DNA from: Myxococcus stipitatus DSM 14675
GTDB taxonomy: Bacteria; Myxococcota; Myxococcia; Myxococcales; Myxococcaceae
DNA length: 64,000 nucleotides
NCBI RefSeq assembly: GCF_000331735.1
Contig: NC_020126.1
Location: 3,906,001 to 3,970,000, forward strand
Reading direction: 5' to 3'
In this document: piece after piece, positions 26,061 to 35,049 of the stretch
Numbering within the stretch: position 1 is the first letter of the stretch
Layout of the letters: each line of letters starts with the position of its first letter
Made by a program: the position numbers and the translations under genes
Notes under the pieces: generated by a model
Told to the model about the DNA's origin: nothing
Database searches by the model: none
What the model saw: the letters and a program-made list of their open reading frames with translations, nothing else

Positions 26061-26537
26061 TCCGGACTCGTAGACTCGCTGGCTTCCGCAAGAGGGGCTC
26101 TTCTCTTTCAAGAGGGCCACCGTGGCGCCGAAGCCGCGCGCCGCATCGAGGGCCAGGCGCGCACCGCGCTTGAAGTCCTCGGTGCGGTCCACGCGGGCCT
26201 CGCGCTCCAGCGCTTGGGCCTGTCCGCGCCAGACGTCGACACCCGTTCCACCACACAGGTCGACGGGAGGACGCGGAATCGGGAGGCCCGAGCCCACCTC
26301 GGGGCAGACGGGAACGACGGCCTTCCCTTCGAGCGCGGCGAGGACCTTCTCGGAGCGTTGCGAGCGGCCATCGTAGCGGCACGCCTCACCGAGCAGACAC
26401 GCGCTCACGACGACCACGGGGGCCTGGTGCAGCGCTTCGCGTCGCTCCTCCGCGGACTGCTGCTTCGCTGCGCACATCGAGGTGGCCACGTCCGAGGAGG
26501 GCCGAGCCGCACCGGGACGCTCCGGCGAGTCCGTCAC
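25980..26537 (-). CDS. DUF523-family protein
   Basis: This 185-residue protein matches the conserved DUF523 family. It has VSACLLGEACRYDGRSQRS, CPEVGSGLPIPRPPVDLCG, and LKEKSPSCGSQRVYESG. The conserved cysteines suggest a metal or cluster site, but no reaction is established that I know of. About 35 non-conserved residues precede the domain. GTG 26537 is chosen because it overlaps the purN stop by 4 bp (GTGA), so it is translationally coupled to purN. An internal ATG at MCAAKQQS is an alternative. Beyond the stop codon lies a diverged second copy of its last 80 bp. Confidence 0.85.
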   Translation of the reverse strand: MTDSPERPGAARPSSDVATSMCAAKQQSAEERREALHQAPVVVVSACLLGEACRYDGRSQRSEKVLAALEGKAVVPVCPEVGSGLPIPRPPVDLCGGTGVDVWRGQAQALEREARVDRTEDFKRGARLALDAARGFGATVALLKEKSPSCGSQRVYESGALRSGEGITTALLRSEGVTVVSDEDL

Positions 26538-27199
26538 TTCTCCGCCCCGGGGCTTCGCAGCGACAGCTCGCTGGTGGTCGGCACCGCCGACACGCGAGTC
26601 CTCGTGCCGTCGCTCGACACCTGGCCCGTCACCGCGAGCCTCACCGCCAGCGGGTACAGCCGGTGCTCCTCGGCGAGGATGCGCGCGCCCAGGCTCTTCT
26701 CATCGTCGTCCGGCAGCACGGGCACCGCGGCCTGCCCGATGATGGGGCCCGTGTCCGTGCCCGCGTCCACGAAGTGCACGGTGCACCCCGTCACCTTCAC
26801 CCCTCGCTCCAGGGCCTGCCGCTGCGCATGCAGTCCAGGGAAGGACGGGAGCAGGGAAGGGTGGATGTTCAAGACGCGGCCGGCGAAGCGCCCCAGGAAG
26901 TCCGCGCTCAACAGCCGCATGAACCCCGCCAGGCACACCCACTCCACGCCCGCCGAGCGCAGTGCGTCCAGGATGGCCGCCTCGAACTCCGCCTTGGAGG
27001 CATGCGCCTTGTGGTCCACCACCACCGTGGCGACCCCCGCCGCGCGCGCGCGCTCCAGGGCGTACGCGGTGGGGACGTTCGACACGACGCAGGCGACCTC
27101 GGCCGGAAAGTCCTCGCGAGCGCACGCGTCCAGCAGCGCCTGGAGATTGCTCCCGCTGCCGCTGACGAGCACGCCCAGCCGGACCCGCCGTCCGCTCAT
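26534..27199 (-). CDS. purN: Phosphoribosylglycinamide formyltransferase
   Basis: PurN transfers a formyl group from 10-formyl-tetrahydrofolate to GAR, the third step of de novo purine synthesis. The 221-residue protein has the N-terminal [18 protein letters not shown] (phosphate loop), the substrate and folate region [16 protein letters not shown], and the catalytic stretch [17 protein letters not shown] with Asn and His. [15 protein letters not shown] carries the catalytic Asp. Its ATG overlaps the purM stop by 4 bp (ATGA), and its stop overlaps the DUF523 start. The three genes therefore form one tightly coupled operon. Confidence 0.96.
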   Translation of the reverse strand: MSGRRVRLGVLVSGSGSNLQALLDACAREDFPAEVACVVSNVPTAYALERARAAGVATVVVDHKAHASKAEFEAAILDALRSAGVEWVCLAGFMRLLSADFLGRFAGRVLNIHPSLLPSFPGLHAQRQALERGVKVTGCTVHFVDAGTDTGPIIGQAAVPVLPDDDEKSLGARILAEEHRLYPLAVRLAVTGQVSSDGTRTRVSAVPTTSELSLRSPGAEK

Positions 27200-28233
27200 G
27201 GCTCGATGACCGCCGTGGCCTCGCCCTGGCCCGCTTCCACGCGGCCGACCTCGGAGGCCTCGACGCCTCGGGCGCGCAGCACCTCCAGCGCCTTCGCGAC
27301 GTCCTCCTTCGCCACCACGGCGATGAGGCCCAGGCCCATGTTGAACGTGCTGAACATCTCGTCGCGCTCCACGCTGCCCAGCTTCGCGATGAGGTCGAAG
27401 ATGGGCGGCTTCACCCACGACTTCTCACTCAGCACCGCGCGCGTCCCATCCGGCAGGCACCGGGGCAGGTTGCCCGGAATCCCGCTGCCGGTGATGTGCG
27501 CCATGCCCTTCACCTTCACCGCCGCCAGCAGCGCCAGCGCGTCCTTCACGTAGATGCGCGTGGGCTCCAGGAGCGCGTCGCCCAGCGGACGGCCCAGGCC
27601 CTCGGGCGTCGCGTCCAGCGCGAGCTTCGCGTCCTCGAGCAGCACCTTGCGCGCCAGCGAGTAGCCGTTGCTGTGCAGCCCCGAGGACGTCATCCCGATG
27701 AGCGCGTCCCCCGGCCGGATGCTCTTGCCGTCGATGATGGCCGACCGCTCCACCACGCCCACGCAGAAGCCCGCCAGGTCGTACTCGCCTCGCGCGTAGA
27801 AGCCCGGCATCTCCGCCGTCTCGCCGCCCAGGAGGGTGCACCCGGCCTGCTCGCAGCCCTGGGCGATGCCCTTGACCACCTCGGCCGCGGCGTCCACCTC
27901 CAGCCGCCCGGTGGCGAAGTAGTCCAGGAAGAAGAGGGGCTCCGCGCCACAGGTGAGGATGTCGTTCACCGACATGGCCACCAGGTCGATGCCCACCGTG
28001 CCGTGCCGGCCCGCGGTGAACGCCACCTTCAGCTTCGTCCCCACCCCATCCGTGCCGGCCACCAGCACCGGCTCCCGGTATTTGCCCGGGGGCAGGGCGA
28101 ACAGCCCGCCGAAGCCGCCCACTCCGGCGACGACTTCAGGGCGCATCGTGCGCGCGGCGTAGGGCTTGATTCGGTCGACAAACGCGTCGCCGGCCTCGAT
28201 ATCCACTCCGGACTGCTTGTAGGTCGTTCCCAC
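27196..28233 (-). CDS. purM: Phosphoribosylformylglycinamidine cyclo-ligase (AIR synthetase)
   Basis: PurM closes the imidazole ring of FGAM with ATP, giving AIR, the fifth step of purine synthesis. Family motifs are [66 protein letters not shown], and [17 protein letters not shown]. The C-terminal half continues with [17 protein letters not shown]. About 345 residues from GTG 28233 match the usual length. AGAAGG lies about 7 nt upstream of it. An in-frame ATG at 28281 would add 16 unconserved residues. It heads the purM-purN-DUF523 operon and is divergent from the Crp-like regulator. Confidence 0.95.
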   Translation of the reverse strand: MGTTYKQSGVDIEAGDAFVDRIKPYAARTMRPEVVAGVGGFGGLFALPPGKYREPVLVAGTDGVGTKLKVAFTAGRHGTVGIDLVAMSVNDILTCGAEPLFFLDYFATGRLEVDAAAEVVKGIAQGCEQAGCTLLGGETAEMPGFYARGEYDLAGFCVGVVERSAIIDGKSIRPGDALIGMTSSGLHSNGYSLARKVLLEDAKLALDATPEGLGRPLGDALLEPTRIYVKDALALLAAVKVKGMAHITGSGIPGNLPRCLPDGTRAVLSEKSWVKPPIFDLIAKLGSVERDEMFSTFNMGLGLIAVVAKEDVAKALEVLRARGVEASEVGRVEAGQGEATAVIEP

Positions 28234-28369
28234 GCGCGGCCTTCTATCGACAGGCGCGCCCGTTGTCTCGGCCCGCGACATGCCGGTGTCGGGTTTGTGT
28301 CGAGCCGCCTGCACGTCCTGTCCCACCGGTCCCCACAAAAGGGAATTTGACCAGGGGGGGAGGGGCTGA

Positions 28370-29035
28370 TTGACTCCTCGCAGGATGGGCGCCGAGGAAA
28401 CCCTCTTTCAACGTTTCGGCAAGGAATTCTCCAAGGGCACCGAGCTCTTTCGTGAGGGAGAAGCCGGCCGTGAGATGTTTGTCATCCAGGCCGGCAAGGT
28501 CTCCATCTCCAAGAGGGTCCGGGATGTGGAGAAGGTGCTCGCGGTGCTGGGGCCCGGGGAGTTCTTCGGGGAGATGGCCATCATCTCCAACAAGCCCCGC
28601 AACGCGTCCGCGGTGGTCAACGAGGACGCCCGGCTGCTGGTCATCGACCCCAAGACCTTCGAGGCGATGATCCGCGGCAACGCGGAGATTGCCGTCCGGA
28701 TGATCAAGAAGCTGGCCGAGCGGCTCTCCGAGGCCGACGCGCAAATCGAGAACCTGCTGCACAACGACCCGGCCAGCCGGGTGGTGCACCTGCTCATGCA
28801 GCTGACCGTCACGCGGGGCCGCCCCGTCGACGACGGCACGGAGGTCGACTTCGTCATCCGTGAGATGCCTCGCCAGATTGGCGTGGGCGAGCCCGCGGTC
28901 CACAACGTGCTGGAGCGGATGATCCGCGCGGGCCTCATCTCGCGCACCGGCGACCGAGTCACCGTGTACGACACGGTCAGACTCCACGACTTCCTCCAAT
29001 ACCTGGAGATGAAGTGGAAGTTCGGAGACCTCTAG
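28370..29035 (+). CDS. Crp/Fnr-family transcriptional regulator
   Basis: This 221-residue regulator has an N-terminal cyclic-nucleotide-binding fold ([36 protein letters not shown]). The Glu and Arg positions that bind the cAMP phosphate and ribose are conserved (GEMAI, then KPRNASAVV). A dimerisation helix ([20 protein letters not shown]) and a winged helix-turn-helix ([20 protein letters not shown]) follow. TTG 28370 has a strong purine-rich ribosome site (28354-28364); ATG 28385 is an alternative start. The next gene, a cyclic-nucleotide phosphodiesterase, starts 1 bp after its stop. This context supports a cyclic-nucleotide ligand. Confidence 0.9.
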   Translation: MTPRRMGAEETLFQRFGKEFSKGTELFREGEAGREMFVIQAGKVSISKRVRDVEKVLAVLGPGEFFGEMAIISNKPRNASAVVNEDARLLVIDPKTFEAMIRGNAEIAVRMIKKLAERLSEADAQIENLLHNDPASRVVHLLMQLTVTRGRPVDDGTEVDFVIREMPRQIGVGEPAVHNVLERMIRAGLISRTGDRVTVYDTVRLHDFLQYLEMKWKFGDL

Positions 29036-29036
29036 C

Positions 29037-29792
29037 GTGAAGCTCCGTGTCCTTGGCTGCCACGGTGGCGAGCTTCCCACGTGCAAGAGCACGTGTTTCC
29101 TCGTCGACGACGTGCTGGCGCTCGACGCGGGCGCGCTGACGGGGACGCTGTCGCTGGAGGAGCTGTGCCGCGTGGACCATGTCCTCGTGGGGCACAGCCA
29201 CTTCGACCACGTGAAGGACCTGCCGCTGATGGCGGACCTGGTCATCGGTCGCAGGGACAAGCCCGTCACCATCTACGCGTCGCGTGAGTGTGCCAAGGCC
29301 CTGCGCGACAACATGTTCAACAACGCGCTCTGGCCGGACTTCACCCGCATCCCGACCAAGCGCAACCCCGTCCTGCGCATCAAGACGTTCCGCGCCGGCG
29401 GCACCTTCGAGGTGGGGCCCTACACGGTGCGGAGCGTCCCGGTGAGCCACCCGGTGGAGTCCTGCGGCTTCATCGTGTCCAACGGGAAGAGCTCGCTCGC
29501 CATGAGCGGCGACACCGGGCCCACCGACAAGCTCTGGAAGGCGCTCAACGAGACGCGCAACCTCAAGGCGCTCCTCGTCGAGACCTCGTTCCCCAACAAG
29601 CTCCAGTCCCTGGCGGACATCTCCGGCCACCTGACGCCCGCCACCCTGGCGAAGGAACTCCAGAAGTTCGAGCGCAACGGGGCCTCCGTCCTCCTCTACC
29701 ACCTCAAGCCGGCGTTCGTGGCCCAGCTCAAGAAGGAGCTGGCCCACATGCCGGTGGAGGTCCTGGAGCTGGGCGACACCTTCGAGTTCTAG
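29037..29792 (+). CDS. Class II cyclic-nucleotide phosphodiesterase (metallo-beta-lactamase fold)
   Basis: This 251-residue MBL-fold hydrolase has the metal motif VGHSHFDHVKDLPLMADLVIG, in the form typical of class II 3',5'-cyclic-nucleotide phosphodiesterases. Other features are VPVSHPVESCGFIV, SLAMSGDTGPTDKLWK, and LLVETSFPN. A late His is in YHLKPAFVAQL. It would hydrolyse cAMP or cGMP. The GTG start is one base after the stop of the Crp-like regulator, so the two are coupled, with the phosphodiesterase probably tuning the regulator's ligand. Other MBL phosphodiesterases cannot be excluded from sequence alone. Confidence 0.85.
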   Translation: MKLRVLGCHGGELPTCKSTCFLVDDVLALDAGALTGTLSLEELCRVDHVLVGHSHFDHVKDLPLMADLVIGRRDKPVTIYASRECAKALRDNMFNNALWPDFTRIPTKRNPVLRIKTFRAGGTFEVGPYTVRSVPVSHPVESCGFIVSNGKSSLAMSGDTGPTDKLWKALNETRNLKALLVETSFPNKLQSLADISGHLTPATLAKELQKFERNGASVLLYHLKPAFVAQLKKELAHMPVEVLELGDTFEF

Positions 29793-29884
29793 CGGGGAAC
29801 CGTCTCGTCCTGGAGGGCCGCGACGCGGCGCGCCACACGGAACGGTTGACGGGCGCGAACGGTCGGATTAACCCCCGCCGTCCC

Positions 29885-30736
29885 ATGGCCTGGTTCTCGA
29901 AGAAGCCCCGCATCGCCGTCGACACCCAGCAGCAGCCCGAGCCCGGTCCGTCTCGCATGGAAGGCTTGTGGGCCAAGTGCGAGAGCTGCGACGAGATCAT
30001 CTACCGGCAGGAGCTGGAGAAGCACTGGATGGTGTGTCCGCACTGCGACCACCACCACCCTTGGAACGCCCGCGCGCGCCTGGCGACGCTGCTGGACCCG
30101 TCCAGCTTCGAGGAGTTCGACAAGGAGCTGGAGCCGCAGGACCCGCTCGGGTTCAGCGACTCGAAGAAGTACAAGGACCGGCTGAAGTCCACGCGCAAGA
30201 ACCTGGAGGAGAACGACGCGTTCGTCGCGGGCGTGGGCCGCATCGGCGGGCACCAGGTCTCCGTGGGCGCCTTCGTGTTCGAGTTCATGGGCGGCTCCAT
30301 GGGCTCGGTGGTGGGCGAGAAGGTGACGCGCGTCTTCGAGCGCGCGCACGAGCTGAAGTGCTCCGCGCTCATCTTCTCCGCGTCCGGTGGCGCTCGCATG
30401 CAGGAGGGCATCTTCTCGCTGATGCAGATGGCGAAGACGTCCGCGGCCATCGCGCGCTTCCGCACGGGAAACAAGCCCTACATCTCCGTGCTGCTGCACC
30501 CGACGACGGGTGGCGTGGCCGCGTCCTTCTCGTGGCTGGGAGACGTCATCCTCGCCGAGCCCAAGGCGCTCATCGGCTTCGCCGGTCCCCGCGTCATCGA
30601 GCAGACCATCCGCCAGAAGCTGCCGGAGGGCTTCCAGCGCTCGGAGTTCCTGCTCGAGCACGGGATGATCGACACCATCGTCAACCGCAAGGACCTGCGC
30701 GCGAAGCTCGGGCAGATTCTCGGCCTCCTGGGCTGA
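29885..30736 (+). CDS. accD: Acetyl-CoA carboxylase carboxyltransferase subunit beta
   Basis: AccD is one half of the carboxyltransferase that makes malonyl-CoA for fatty acid synthesis. The 283-residue protein starts with a zinc ribbon of four cysteines (CESCDEI and CPHCDHHHPWNARARL). The crotonase-like carboxyltransferase body follows: LIFSASGGARMQEGIFSLMQ, HPTTGGVAASFSWLGDVILA, LIGFAGPRVIEQTIRQKLP, and FLLEHGMIDTIV. It is followed by folC after 18 bp, the gene order found in many bacteria. ATG 29885 has no clear Shine-Dalgarno sequence. Confidence 0.97.
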   Translation: MAWFSKKPRIAVDTQQQPEPGPSRMEGLWAKCESCDEIIYRQELEKHWMVCPHCDHHHPWNARARLATLLDPSSFEEFDKELEPQDPLGFSDSKKYKDRLKSTRKNLEENDAFVAGVGRIGGHQVSVGAFVFEFMGGSMGSVVGEKVTRVFERAHELKCSALIFSASGGARMQEGIFSLMQMAKTSAAIARFRTGNKPYISVLLHPTTGGVAASFSWLGDVILAEPKALIGFAGPRVIEQTIRQKLPEGFQRSEFLLEHGMIDTIVNRKDLRAKLGQILGLLG

Positions 30737-30760
30737 GCCCGCGCTCCTGGAGCCGTGGAC

Positions 30761-32044
30761 ATGAGCGCGCCCAGGACCCCTGAAGAAGCGCTGGCCTTCC
30801 TCGCGCGGCTGAACCCCTCCGGCATCAAGCTGGGGCTGGAGCGCGTGCTCGAGGCCCTGGACGCGCTGGGACACCCGGAGCAGCGCTTCCGGGTGCTCCA
30901 CGTCGCGGGCACCAACGGCAAGGGCAGCACCTGCGCCTTCGCCGCCACCGCGCTCCAGGCCGCGGGCCACCGCGTGGGCCTCTACACGTCGCCGCATCTG
31001 GTGCGCATCAACGAGCGCATCCGGGTGGACGGCGAGGACATCTCCGACGAGGAGTTCGGCCGCGCCATCCTCGACGTGCTGGAGCGATATCCGTCCGCCG
31101 TCTCGGAGCCGATGACGTACTTCGAGTTCGGCACCCTCGTCGCGCTGTGGCACTTCGCGCGCGTGGGTGTGGACGTGGTCGTCCTGGAGGTGGGCCTGGG
31201 CGGTCGGCTGGATGCGACGAACGCGGCGCGGCCCACGGTGACGGCGATCACCCCCGTCTCCTTCGACCACATGGAGTACCTGGGCCACACGCTCGGGGCC
31301 ATCGCCGGAGAGAAGGCGGGCATCCTCAAGCCCGGCGTTCCGTGTGTGGTGTCGGCGCAGGAGCCGGAGGCGCTGGAGTCCATCGAAGTGAAGGCCCGCG
31401 CCCTGTCCGTCCCGCTGTGGGTGGAGGGCCGGGACTTCTCCGCCGAGCTCCAGTCCGATGGGAGCCTGTCGTACCGGGGGCCCACCTGGCGGCTGGAGGG
31501 ACTTCGCCCCTCGCTGCGGGGACCCCATCAGCGGCAGAACGCCGCGGTGGCGCTGGCCTGTCTGGAGGCGCTCGACGCGCATGGGGTGCGGGTGTCCACC
31601 GAGGCCGCGAGGGCGGGGGTGGGCTCGGCGCGCTGGCCCGGCCGGCTGGAGGAAGTAGGGGAGCGGCCCATCGTCCTCATGGATGGCGCGCACAACCCCG
31701 CGGGTGTGGCGGTGCTGCTGGCGTCGCTCCGGGCGCTGTACTCGGGACGTCCCGTGCACTGTGTCTTCGGCGTGGTGGCGGACAAGGACCGGGGGCCGAT
31801 GATGCGGGCCCTCTTCCCCGCGTGTGCTTCCGTGCAGCTGACGCCCTTGGACACTCCGCGCTCGCTGGCTCCGGAGGCCTACCTGGACGAGGCCCGCGCG
31901 CTGGTGTCCGACGTGACGGCGTGGCCGGACGTGGACGCGGCGCTGGCGGAGGCGCGCAGGCGAGCGGGCGCGGATGGCATCGTCCTGTGCACAGGCTCAC
32001 TCTTCCTGGTGGGGATGGTGCGGGCGCGCACGCGCGGGCCCTGA
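30761..32044 (+). CDS. folC: Folylpolyglutamate/dihydrofolate synthase
   Basis: FolC adds glutamates to folates and, in bacteria, can also make dihydrofolate from dihydropteroate. This Mur-ligase-fold enzyme of about 427 residues has the P-loop HVAGTNGKGSTCAFAATAL, YTSPHLVRINERIRVDGED, the GGRLDATNAARPTVTAITPV stretch, FDHMEYLGHTLGAIAGEKAG with the conserved His and Lys, and PIVLMDGAHNPAGVAVLLAS. It follows accD closely and is probably in the same transcript. GTG 30755, two codons upstream, is an alternative start. Confidence 0.95.
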   Translation: MSAPRTPEEALAFLARLNPSGIKLGLERVLEALDALGHPEQRFRVLHVAGTNGKGSTCAFAATALQAAGHRVGLYTSPHLVRINERIRVDGEDISDEEFGRAILDVLERYPSAVSEPMTYFEFGTLVALWHFARVGVDVVVLEVGLGGRLDATNAARPTVTAITPVSFDHMEYLGHTLGAIAGEKAGILKPGVPCVVSAQEPEALESIEVKARALSVPLWVEGRDFSAELQSDGSLSYRGPTWRLEGLRPSLRGPHQRQNAAVALACLEALDAHGVRVSTEAARAGVGSARWPGRLEEVGERPIVLMDGAHNPAGVAVLLASLRALYSGRPVHCVFGVVADKDRGPMMRALFPACASVQLTPLDTPRSLAPEAYLDEARALVSDVTAWPDVDAALAEARRRAGADGIVLCTGSLFLVGMVRARTRGP

Positions 32045-32186
32045 AGGGTGGCCGCGAGCCGGCTGGACGACAGTGGCAAAGCCTTCCGGGGCTGTCTCCC
32101 GCCAGGTGGTGCACACGCGAGTGACCTTCCAGGGCGGGTCTTTTCGGCTCGAGTGCGCTGGGCGCGGGGGTGGAGGGGTTGAATCC

Positions 32187-32215
32187 TTGGCGCGTTGCAT
32201 CAGCCGCCGTAGATT
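32187..32215 (+). promoter_or_regulatory. Candidate sigma70-type promoter before the alpha/beta hydrolase
   Basis: TTGGCG at 32187-32192 is followed by a 17-bp spacer and TAGATT at 32210-32215. The ATG lies only 6 nt after the -10 hexamer, which would put the transcript start at or just beside the start codon. This is inferred from motif spacing alone. Confidence 0.45.
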
Positions 32216-32221
32216 CAAGGC

Positions 32222-33496
32222 ATGCGCCTGCCGGACTGGAGAGCCGCGACAACGACGGGGCCCGCCATCCCGTCCATCGACGAAGTCGACTTTCGGGCGC
32301 TGTATGTGAAGACGAACTACGTGGTGGAGACCGCGGACGGTTGGTCGCTGGTCATCACCCGTTACCGTCCGGTGAAGCAGCCCTTCGCCCAGCCGCTGTT
32401 CGGCGAGCCGCTGCTGCTGGTGCATGGCTTCTCGCAGAACCGGCACACGTGGACGAGCGGCCAGTTCGTCAAGAACCTGCTCTTCTTCGGCGTGGACATC
32501 CACATCCTGGAGCTGCGGGGGCACGGCAAGAGCTCGCTCGACTTCCAGCGGGAGAGGGCCGAGCGCTTCAAGCGCCCCGTGCCGCCGGACCTGAAGTACG
32601 GCTGGGACATCGACAGCTACTTCCTCTACGACTTGCCGGCGGCGGTCTCCGGGGTGAAGCGCATCACCCGCCGCGAGCGCATCTTCTACTGCGGCCACTC
32701 CATGGGCGGGATGCTGGGCTACGGCTACACCGGCATCCACGACGACTTCGAGGGCCTCATCACCATCGGCGCTCCGGCGGACCTGGGGCGCGGCTTCATG
32801 TTGCTGCGCATGCTGGCGCATGGCGCGCCGATGCTGGGCGGGATGATCGACCTGACGCTCGCGAGCATCAACGCGGGAGGGCAGGTGGGGGGCGTGGGGC
32901 AGAAGCTGCTGGCCCGGGGGCTGGGCGCGGTGAACTCGAAGCTGGGGCGCAGGCTGGAGCCCGAGTCCCGCGGCAAGCTCCGCTTCGACGCGGTGCCGGT
33001 GGACCTCATCCTCAAGTTCGTGGAGCGGCAGATCGGGAAGGCGGAGGACTCGCCGCTGTATCAGCAGCTCACGACCAAGGTGAACCGGCTCATCAATCCG
33101 GAGCGGGTGGGCTCGGATGACATCCGTTGGCTCCTGCGCGAGGGAGGGGAGCGCGAGCCCCGCAAGGTGCTGGAGCAGTTCGCCCGGTGGATTCGTCGCG
33201 GGGAGATGGTCTGCTACCGCACCGGCTACGACTTCAAGCGCGGCTTCGAGAAGATTCAAATCCCCATGGCCATCATCTTCGGGGACATGGACCCGCTGGC
33301 CTCGGTGGAGTCGACGCGCAGCGTGTATCGCGCGGCCAAGAGCGAGTACCTCCTCTGGCGGCCGGTGAAGGGCAACAGCCACATCGAGCTGACGATGGGG
33401 CACGACATCCGGCAAATCTGCTACGACATCAAGAACCTCATCGAGTACGCCCGGACACACCGCCACCGCTCGCCGGCCCTGCCGCGCCTGCGTTGA
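32222..33496 (+). CDS. Alpha/beta-hydrolase fold protein
   Basis: This 424-residue protein has the alpha/beta hydrolase core. The oxyanion segment is LLLVHGFSQNRHTWTSGQFV, the nucleophile Ser is in YCGHSMGGMLGYGYTG, and the late His is in KGNSHIELTMGHDI, with the acid probably in IIFGDMDPLASVE. This arrangement fits esterases, lipases and PHA-type enzymes. A large helical insertion of about 100 residues (VGGVGQKLLARGLGAVNSKL) separates the nucleophile from the acid. No signal peptide or membrane segment is evident. It stands alone after folC and has the candidate leaderless promoter described above. The substrate is unknown. Confidence 0.85.
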   Translation: MRLPDWRAATTTGPAIPSIDEVDFRALYVKTNYVVETADGWSLVITRYRPVKQPFAQPLFGEPLLLVHGFSQNRHTWTSGQFVKNLLFFGVDIHILELRGHGKSSLDFQRERAERFKRPVPPDLKYGWDIDSYFLYDLPAAVSGVKRITRRERIFYCGHSMGGMLGYGYTGIHDDFEGLITIGAPADLGRGFMLLRMLAHGAPMLGGMIDLTLASINAGGQVGGVGQKLLARGLGAVNSKLGRRLEPESRGKLRFDAVPVDLILKFVERQIGKAEDSPLYQQLTTKVNRLINPERVGSDDIRWLLREGGEREPRKVLEQFARWIRRGEMVCYRTGYDFKRGFEKIQIPMAIIFGDMDPLASVESTRSVYRAAKSEYLLWRPVKGNSHIELTMGHDIRQICYDIKNLIEYARTHRHRSPALPRLR

Positions 33497-33578
33497 AGGG
33501 CCGTCCGGCTGGAAAGTTGGAGGGAAAGGCACGCGTGCTACCATCCGTGCCCTCTGTCAACGTGAACGGGAGTGGTTG

Positions 33579-35003
33579 ATGAAGGCCTCAGCGGTGTGGC
33601 TGCTCGGCGTGGTGCTCGTGCCCTTCTGGGCGCTCGCGCAAGCCCCGGCGAACCTGAACACCATCACCAGCGTCCAGGTGAATGGCGGGACGGTGACCAT
33701 CACCGGCTCGAAGAAGGCGAACTTCACCACCTTCACCATGACGGACCCGCCGCGGCTCGTCATCGACATCTCCGAGGCCGTCTTCTCCGACGTCCCCGAG
33801 GAGACGCCGGTGGGCAATGGCACCGTGACGGGCATCCGCACCGCCAGCTACGGCTCGGATGAGTCCGCCATCGCCCGCGTGCTCATCGGCTACGAGCGCG
33901 AGGTGGAGACCGACATCCAGGCCACGGACAGCCAGCTCGTCATCAAGGTGGTGGGCGGCGCGGGACAGGCCGTGGCCCAGGCTCCGGCCGCCACGGAGAA
34001 GCCCACGACGGATGGCTCCGCCGCCCAGGCCTCGGCCCGCGCGGATGCGGACCGTCAGGCCCAGGAGAAGGCCACCGCCGAGGCTTCCGCCCGCGCCGAG
34101 GCCGACCGCCAGGCCCAGGAGAAGGCCGCCGCCGAGGCCACCGCGCGGGCCCAGGCCGACGCGGAAGCCGAGAAGGAGCGCCAGCGGCAGCGGGATGCCG
34201 ACGCGCGCGCCGAGGAGCAGCGCTCCGCCCAGGCCGCCGCCGACGAGCGCAAGCGCCAGGAAGAGGAGGCCCGTGCTTCCGCGCAGGCCGCCGCCGACGA
34301 GCGCAAGCGGCAGGAAGAGGAGGCCCGCGCCTCCGCCCAGGCCGCGGAAGAGGAGCGTCGTGCCTCCGCCCAGGCCTCCGCCGACCAGAAGAAGCGCGAG
34401 CAGGAGGAGTCGCGCGCGGCCGCGAAGACCGCCGCGGACGAGAAGCGCGCCGCCGCGCAGGCCGCGGAGGAGGAGCGTCGTGCGTCGGCCCAGGCGGCGA
34501 AGGACGAGAAGCGTGCCGCGGCGCAGGCCGCGAAGGACGAGGCCGCGGAGGCCCGCCGTCAGCGCGAGGAGGAGGCCCGCGCAGAGCGTGAGCGCCGTCA
34601 GCAGGAGCGCCTGGCCATGGCCACGCCCCGCGAGCGTCGTGAAGTGGCCAGCGGCGGGGACTCGGCCGAGGTGTCGTCGCGGCGCAAGACGATGACGCTG
34701 GTCGGGTTCCAGCAGCAGCCCGGGGCCTCGCGTGTCTTCATCCAGACGAATGAGCCGGCGCGCTACACCGTGAGCGAGCAGGGCACCGCGGTGGTGCTGG
34801 AGCTGGAGAACAGCCGCATCGACCTGAGCAACAACACGCGCCCGCTGGACACGTCCTACTTCAACTCGCCCGTCACCAAGGTGGAGGCGGACGCGGATGG
34901 CCGCAATGTGCGTGTCACCATCCAGCTCCGGCAGAACGCTCCGGTCCAGGCCCGGCAGGACGGCAACGTCATTTCGTTGGATTTTCAGCGCACGGCTCGG
35001 TGA
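33579..35003 (+). CDS. AMIN-domain envelope protein with Ala/Glu/Arg-rich coiled coil
   Basis: This 474-residue protein begins with a signal peptide (WLLGVVLVPFWALAQA). An AMIN-type beta domain follows (ITSVQVNGGTVTITGSKKAN, RLVIDISEAVF, about residues 25-130). AMIN domains bind peptidoglycan and appear in secretin PilQ and amidases. About 230 residues of highly charged, repetitive coiled coil follow (blocks of QAAADERKRQEEEARASA). A second AMIN-like domain (MTLVGFQQQPGASRVFIQ, ITIQLRQNAPVQA-like strands) closes the protein. The repeated middle makes homology searches unreliable. It lies 46 bp before lptD on the same strand, so an envelope-assembly role is a fair inference. Confidence 0.82.
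   Translation: MKASAVWLLGVVLVPFWALAQAPANLNTITSVQVNGGTVTITGSKKANFTTFTMTDPPRLVIDISEAVFSDVPEETPVGNGTVTGIRTASYGSDESAIARVLIGYEREVETDIQATDSQLVIKVVGGAGQAVAQAPAATEKPTTDGSAAQASARADADRQAQEKATAEASARAEADRQAQEKAAAEATARAQADAEAEKERQRQRDADARAEEQRSAQAAADERKRQEEEARASAQAAADERKRQEEEARASAQAAEEERRASAQASADQKKREQEESRAAAKTAADEKRAAAQAAEEERRASAQAAKDEKRAAAQAAKDEAAEARRQREEEARAERERRQQERLAMATPRERREVASGGDSAEVSSRRKTMTLVGFQQQPGASRVFIQTNEPARYTVSEQGTAVVLELENSRIDLSNNTRPLDTSYFNSPVTKVEADADGRNVRVTIQLRQNAPVQARQDGNVISLDFQRTAR
34230..34337 (+). repeat. Two 54-bp tandem coding repeats (18-residue unit)
   Basis: Units at 34230-34283 and 34284-34337 each encode QAAADERKRQEEEARASA, identical at protein level and almost identical in DNA. 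They sit inside a longer low-complexity coiled coil (about 34018-34600) with further variants such as QAAEEERRASAQA, which occurs at about 34338 and again at about 34459. The repeats probably arose by slippage or unequal recombination. Confidence 0.85.
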
Positions 35004-35049
35004 TAAGGGTCCGCGCGCGGCCGTGGCGCGGCATACCCTTCGCCCCTGA

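Noticed and set aside
29789..31759. 656-codon minus-strand frame across accD and folC
   Set aside because: Antisense to accD and folC, which carry complete catalytic motifs.
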